A DNA stretch of 64,000 bases from Zelopaecilomyces penicillatus. Lineage: Eukaryota > Ascomycota > Sordariomycetes > Hypocreales > Pseudodiploosporaceae. The notes under the pieces were generated by a model. The model searched no databases, was not told the DNA's origin, and worked only from the letters and a program-made list of their open reading frames with translations. The number at the start of each line of letters is the position of its first letter. Within the stretch, counting starts at the first letter, position 1. Below, one piece after another: positions 58,459 to 64,000 of the stretch. The stretch spans positions 310,001-374,000 of the forward strand of contig VCCP01000008.1 in assembly GCA_005765155.1 (NCBI GenBank). Reading direction: 5' to 3'. Made by a program: the position numbers and the translations under genes.

Positions 58459-61323
58459 ATGGCACCAAGCGGTCAACAGACATTATCGTTACCACCATCG
58501 CAGCTCGTCGAGGTGACGCCAGGTGTTATAGCTGCCACAACGGTGTCTGTAGACATCCTAGAGTATGTGGAGCGATGGATCCACGAGATTGGAGAGCAGA
58601 CGTGCTTCTGTGAAACTTCTCTTGGAAGAACAAGCCCGTGCAATTTTGGTCTTGAGTTCTGGTTGGAGGCACTGTCCAAGTGGCACCCAGATTCCAACGA
58701 GGAATCCCCCGCAGTAGCCGGTCTGACGATTGCCGTGGCTGCTCTTCGATATTGTTCTCGGAATGACATTGATATCAACGAAGCTGAGCTTTCAGAAATA
58801 TGGAAAACTATCTACCAAGCTTTTATCAATCCTGTACTTCAAACTTGTTGGTCTCCGGCTAGGAGCGCGCAGGGATTTCTTTCTGTGCCAATCTATAGCG
58901 TCGCAAAAGAAGGGCAGCTTGATGAACTGCTGCGACTTCATGTGTGGCTTCCAGACGGCAAGCGCGGAAACCCTGACTTTGCAATACACTCTCATCAACC
59001 ATATGCCCAGAGTTGGATTTTGGCTGGAGAAGGTACCGACCAACGATTCCAAGCAGAGCGGGTCAGCCAATTGTCGGAAGCAACCCATTCTGAATATCAT
59101 TTATTTTGGAACAAGGACGGAAAGAATTTGAGCAAATCATATTCGGCTCGTCAGCATTCATCAACAATTCTCAACTCCGGTACTTTGATCAGAGTTACGG
59201 ACGGCGGCAGTAGTCTTCACGGGCGAAACGCTACTTACAACATCCCTGCTGCAACATTACATAGTTCAACAGTTTCCTCCGACACGTTGCATGCCACTCT
59301 TTTTTATTTTGATTCCAAACGAGGCTTCGTGCATGACGCTCCAGTCCTTGGACCGGTCAATGGGAAATCGTTCACTCAGATTCGAGACCCTGATGCCGAG
59401 ACAGCACTGTCTCTGGCAGAGAAAACAGAATTAGTTCGGTCATGGGAGCAGTTTGTTGAAGAGGGCCAGATACATGCTCAAAGTGCAGAATGGGAACACG
59501 CCCAACGGGCTTTTAATAGTGCTCTTAGCATGTGTGAGAGTACCGTAGGCTTTCCAAACTATCGGAGATATAGGGGAATTGCTCTCGGGCAGCTTGGAAG
59601 CACAAACCGACGTTTTGGTCGCTACACAGTGGCAGAAAGTCTCCTCAAAGCAGCATGTGCTGAGCTACAAAACTCCACCGAGCGTGCAGCTTTCAGCGGG
59701 GAATTAGGTGTGGTCTATAGACAGATGAATTTGCTCTCTGAGGCAAAAGAGGCATTTTATCAACAGTATACCACATCCAAAATTTTGGGATCCGAGCCGG
59801 AAATGTGTCGCGCTATTGGCAATCTCGGCATGGTGAACTACCAATTATGGGAGAAATCTCACGACGGCGACTTGTTGCGCCTTGCTACAGAGCAGCTGCA
59901 AAAGCGCATCGTTCTATGCAAAAACATCAAAGACTCGGTGATTGCAAATGGCTTGAAGACAAATTCTGCCGGGCAGCTTCAATGGCAAGCTGAAGTATGG
60001 GCCGCGATTGGTCTTGCGCGACTTTCCCTTTGCTGGGATGCGAGGGGCAATAGTGAAGAATCATTCCAGGCGGCGGCCGATGGGCTATCACATGCGCAAA
60101 AAACGGGCGACCCGACAGTTATTGCAATATCCCAGTTTTTCTACGGTCGCTCCTTGGCCATGAAAGGTGAGACTAGTGAAGCTCTCCGTCAGTTCAATGT
60201 CAATCAAGGCTGTACGCCAGCCATTGCCTTTTGCAAAGAACCGTCGGAAGAACATCACCGTTATCTAGCGGACCTGGTCGTCGCAGGTGCAGACATGGAT
60301 CTTGTGGATGACCAGGGATATAAAGCTCTTGATTATGCTGTTTTCAATGGTGATAAGACCAGTGTGGATCTTGTGCTTCGGGGATTGCGAACTCAATTTG
60401 CGGCACAAGAAACGGTGGATGGGATGCTTCTTCAGCGACAAAGAGAAGCGAGACTTCGGAAAGGTTACAGAGAACTGTTTCAGGAGAAGCTGAGGCCAGT
60501 GCTGCTTAAAGGTGGAGACGATTGTATCCAGAAGTTGCGTATTGCGTATGCAAATGCTCTCGCTGCGGATGCGGAGAAGCGGGAAATGTTTGATTCATTC
60601 AAAGCCATACCGTTTCTCAAATTCTCTGCATTTGGGCGACTTCCCAGATCCAGCGATGGTATTGCCAGAGGTCTGGGCAATGATGTAGAGGGATGTGATC
60701 AAAAGCAGAAGTGTGTGCTTTTCTTCTCATACAGATGGCTCAATCCCATGAAGCGCCCGGACGGCGGAATGCCGGATGATGAAGACCATACTCAGTATGA
60801 TAGAATGAAGCAGGCAGTCAGAGATTTCCTCGAGTCACATCCGCGAATCAGTGACAGTGATCTATACATATGGTTGGTAAGTCAAAGGGGCCCATTCCTT
60901 ATCATAGTACACTTTCGTTGAATCATGCAGGAAAGCTGACTTGTAATTATGTGACAGGACTTTGCTTGCATTGATCAAGACAATTCCCAGAAGGGGGTTG
61001 CCGCCCTTCCCATGATTTTATCACAATGTGACGCTGTCATTAGCCTCGTCGACGAAAAGTATTACGATAGAGCTTGGTGCTCAGTGGAAACATTGATGAT
61101 CAAAAGACTGAAGAACTCGTACAACATTCATTTGTGGTATGAGCAACCGAACATTACAGAAGAAGTGGGCACAGTAGCAGATATGCCACATTGCGTAACT
61201 TATGGGAAGCTACGGGATGGACCCATGGGGCTCGATATTAGGCTTACAGAGAAGAGTCTCAGCTTTGAATATGATCGAGAAAAGATCATGTTTCTTGAGA
61301 GACAAAGTAGACTGTTGGCATGA
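58459..61323 (+). CDS. Cupin-like / TPR / ankyrin / TIR-like protein
   Basis: Exons 58459-60876 and 60958-61323 (intron GTAAGT...ACAG), 927 residues; the ATG at 58459 is used because the preceding codon is GTG. Domains in order: a helical N-terminus; a beta-rich region, about 150-300, with H177-S-H179 and H268 in cupin-like positions (inference); TPR-like helix pairs, about 330-590 (WEHAQRAFNSAL, LGQLGSTNRRFGRY, GELGVVYRQMNLLSEA); an ankyrin-like repeat, about 598-644 (VVAGADMDLVDDQGYKALDYA); and a TIR-like domain from 752. The latter has VLFFSYRWLNP (strand A), WLDFACIDQDNSQKG across the splice, LSQCDAVISLVDEKYYDRAWC and E850 in WCSVE, the place of the catalytic Glu of NAD-cleaving TIR domains. 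No NB-ARC or NACHT ATPase is seen. Possible immune or incompatibility signalling role; not proven. Confidence 0.82.
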
Positions 61324-62639
61324 GAATTGTACAGAAGGCACTTTGCGTGTTTTCTTTGACCACGAGTTTTAAGGCGCCAGCACTTATGGACGTCAGCCTC
61401 GCAACCGATATATCGCTCATGTTGCTAAATATGAGAGTACTTCAAGCCTACTAGTCTGTCGAAGCAAGCAAACTTCTACTTTTCACAAAGGGAAGACTTT
61501 TTATTCTGGCTCAGACGAAGTTGCTGACCAGCGCTGGCCGGAATTTTGTTCCTAGCTTTGGTTGCGGCGACATTTCACTGCTTTCTCCCTCCTAGAAACA
61601 AATTTCCGTCAAAGCATGTTTGTCAAGAGGTACAGCTGCGAACCTTGGAACAAACTGCCGCAAACCACTGTGGGCTCTATCAGCAAATGTTCCACAACCA
61701 TCGATAAGACTAAAGCTCTACTCGAGGACTTGGAAGTCTTTCAATACTTGACGAAGGGAAAGACTAGCATTAAACCTAAAAGTCTACGCGGTTATAGTCC
61801 CTAAACTAAAGGTTATATCTACAACTTGATTAGCTTTGCATGAGAAAAGCTGTGGCATGTGTGCTTTCGCTAATTTACGAAGGCTCATCACTGTATGTTC
61901 TCGCCTCCTGCGTCGCGCCATGTTCATTCCAGAGTGAGTAATGTTAACGCGAATACATCATAGCACGTGGTTTTGGCTCCATTTTGAATGCATGCAACCT
62001 TTATTCAATGACTGACCACGAGCGTGAATTAAAGCCAAGCATATCAGAGCTTCGGGGAGCTCTGGTGAGATAGAAATACTGAGACCCTGCTCACCTGGGT
62101 TATACTTGACCTTTGCCCTCACGTTCTTTACCACCATCTTCATCTGCATTTTTATTATTGGGGCTGCTCATAGCTTCGTTGCACCTGCGTCGAATTATTA
62201 AGCTTTGTTTTGTTGCATTGGTTTAATTCTTACAATCTTCGGTACTTGAACAAACGGCATGAAAAGCGGTTACAATGTGAGGAAGAACTATTATGACAGA
62301 AAAACTACATGTCGAAGCATAACGAACCCCCCGCATACACGAGAAAACAATCCAATTTATTTCTTGGCTACATTTGCAAAAGAAAATCACCGCCAGTGTA
62401 TCTTCTTCATATGCAAATGCAAGTCGCCGTGCTTCTGGCCAACAACTCAAGTATAGCACGCTAGATGGAGGCACTGGATGGCGCAAGTAATTTCTCTTTA
62501 TCTAGTTTAAATCACTGTGCTATGTCGGAGAGAGCTCGATTTACTCACGACAAGAAATTTATTGTCTATAAGGACGTATTACTAGTTTCCTTTGGGATGT
62601 TTGCCTCAAATCGGGATATTTCTGCGGCCCATCAATCGG
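61324..62639. other. Convergent intergenic region
   Basis: 1.3 kb between the stops of the TIR-like gene and the polyketide synthase. A frame at 61562-61804 lacks an early ATG and any domain. No gene called. Confidence 0.5.
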
Positions 62640-64000
62640 TCATCCTTCGTTTTCGCATGGTCCCAAGTCCCCATCGCTTTTTTTCTTGTGTTTAACAAAC
62701 CTGCTCATGAAAGCAATTCGCGACGATAGCGTATTAATCGAGTTGCTTCCCACAAGTTCCAGTATCGGGATATCTGCACCACCATCCTTTGCCAACCAAG
62801 CACGGAATTCCACGGCTACGAGTGAGTCAACACCATACGATGCCAGAGTCTTTCCACAATCAATATCATCTGTCGGCATGGCTATCATGTTGGATAGCTT
62901 ATGTCGAATACCAGCGACAATAATATCTGTTGCAGCATCCATGCTCTCAGCGGAAGCGAGTTTGGCTGATGTCAGTTGGCCTTGGCTGGCATTTACACCA
63001 TTGCTGGAGCCATCAATCTTCTGTGATGGATCCATAACGCGAAGCTGGGCCCACAACGGACTCATCATGTAAGCCGGGATTTCTTTGCCAACATTTTGAA
63101 GACTTGTGACAGTATGTAGCCCAACGACTGATTGATGAAGACTCCCACAAGTACCAATTGCCATGTTTTGGGGATTGACATAATATTCCATTATGTCCAA
63201 CAGGTCTTTCTCATTGATGTCAACCATGGCCAAGGATAGCATAGACGTCAACTGTAGCTTTTCAGCCCAGTTCTCGGCCACATAGCCAACTGAGGCAACA
63301 CTGCCAAGATCAATCGTGGTTGCCCTCAGACCCTGCTTAGTTCGATAACGTGCCAGCTCGTCCTGGTAGGTATTGCCTGCGGCATAGTTACCTTGACCGC
63401 GATTCCCAACTATGCCACTGGCAGACGAAAGCATAATGAAGAAGTCTAGTTCTTTTGGCAACAAGTTGTGAAGATTCCAGGAACCATTGACCTTTGGCCG
63501 AATAGCTGCTGTATAATCATCAAACCCCATTTTCCCGAGAGTCACATCCTGTCAATTCAAGATTAGTTCCCCCAATTTCCCTCAATTACTCCGTAAAATG
63601 GAATGGGAATAGCCTACCTTCAACTGCATTGCGGCTTGAACACAACCCTTGATGGGCGGCATTGTTTTGCAGCCATCCAGAACTTGCTGGACTTTAAATT
63701 CGTCGGCGACATCGCAAGCTGCGACCACTACTATGCAGCATTTGCTTTCTAATTCTTCAACGAGTTCTCTCGCTGCGGCACTCTTGGTACCCGAGCGCGA
63801 AAAGAAAATGAGGTTTCTAGCTCCTCGATCGACCATCCACCTTGCGATGGACCGTCCAACACCTCCAAGACCACCAGCGAGCACGTAAGTGGCATTCTGG
63901 TCAAAATGGTAGGGGGCTGGCGGAGGCAATTGAACCTAACGAGAGTTAGTGAATGCAAATAAACATGGCTATTTCTTACGTAGTTCCACTCTGTCATGGC
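62640..64000 (-). CDS. Highly reducing polyketide synthase, KR-ACP end (partial)
   Basis: Minus-strand exons 64000-63980 (continuing beyond the window), 63935-63618 and 63548-62640. After joining, the order is the ketoreductase domain (YHFDQNATYVLAGG, GGVGRSIARWMVDRGARNL, IKGCVQAAMQLKDVTLG, FFIMLSSASGIVGNRGQGNY with the catalytic Ser and Tyr, then YAAGNTYQDELARY) followed by an acyl carrier protein with DCGKTLASYGVDSLVAVEFR, whose Ser carries phosphopantetheine. The protein ends about 50 residues later without thioesterase or reductase, as is usual for fungal HR-PKSs that hand over their product. KS, AT, DH and possibly MT and ER domains must lie to the right, outside the window. Whether it owns an active ER decides if the LovC-like reductase could serve it. 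Identification firm; product unknown. Confidence 0.93.

Noticed and set aside
58459..61323. Calling the TIR-like protein a classical NLR
   Set aside because: No P-loop or other NB-ARC/NACHT motif could be found between the N-terminal region and the TIR-like domain.
61562..61804. 80-codon frame downstream of the TIR-like gene
   Set aside because: Begins with TTG, the first ATG is 18 codons in, and there is no recognisable content.
1..64000. CRISPR arrays, bacterial operons, insertion sequences
   Set aside because: The spliced genes show a fungal nuclear genome, and no regularly spaced repeats or transposase genes were seen.

Overview
The window looks like nuclear DNA of a filamentous ascomycete, most likely a sordariomycete of the order Hypocreales. 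The evidence is short introns (about 50 to 110 bases) with GTRNGT donors and YAG acceptors, a Zn2Cys6 regulator, fungal-only families (F-box/DUF6546-like, DUF7137-like, Fungal_trans_2, CAP10/GT90), many secreted or oxidative accessory enzymes, and scattered TAGG/CCTA tetranucleotide runs between genes. The species is not determined. Exons were joined by eye from splice signals, frame continuity and family expectation; no transcript was available.

Left part (1-24 kb), mostly conserved genes: the 3' end of a GH64 beta-1,3-glucanase, a Zn2Cys6 transcription factor, a U-box cyclophilin (Cyp8/PPIL2 type), a PTM1-like seven-membrane-span protein, the mitochondrial complex I assembly methyltransferase NDUFAF7, a secreted Ser/Thr-rich protein with a possible carbohydrate-binding tail, a single-pass membrane protein with three cysteine modules, a CDK11/Ppk23-type kinase and a DUF7137-like membrane protein.

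Middle part (24-43 kb), a run of accessory enzymes: a serine beta-lactamase-fold hydrolase, an arylamine N-acetyltransferase, a cytochrome P450, a LovC-like medium-chain reductase, an FAD monooxygenase, an F-box gene interrupted by a nonsense codon, and a second P450. P450 and reductase are divergent and the monooxygenase follows the reductase, so this is a plausible aromatic or secondary-metabolite modification island, but it contains no backbone synthase.

Right part (43-64 kb): a CAP10-type glycosyltransferase with a membrane-spanning N-terminus, a small cysteine-rich secreted protein, about 6 kb with almost no genes and degraded reading frames, an unrecognised intronless gene, a GH79 glycosidase, a 927-residue protein that joins a possible cupin-like sheet, TPR-like helices, an ankyrin repeat and a TIR-like C-terminus, and the KR-ACP end of a highly reducing polyketide synthase that runs off the right edge.

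The most interesting locus is the TPR/ankyrin/TIR-like gene at 58.5-61.3 kb. It keeps a glutamate in a WCxxE motif, the position of the catalytic glutamate of NAD-cleaving TIR domains, and has no nucleotide-binding (NB-ARC or NACHT) module. It could belong to a fungal immune-type or cell-death system.
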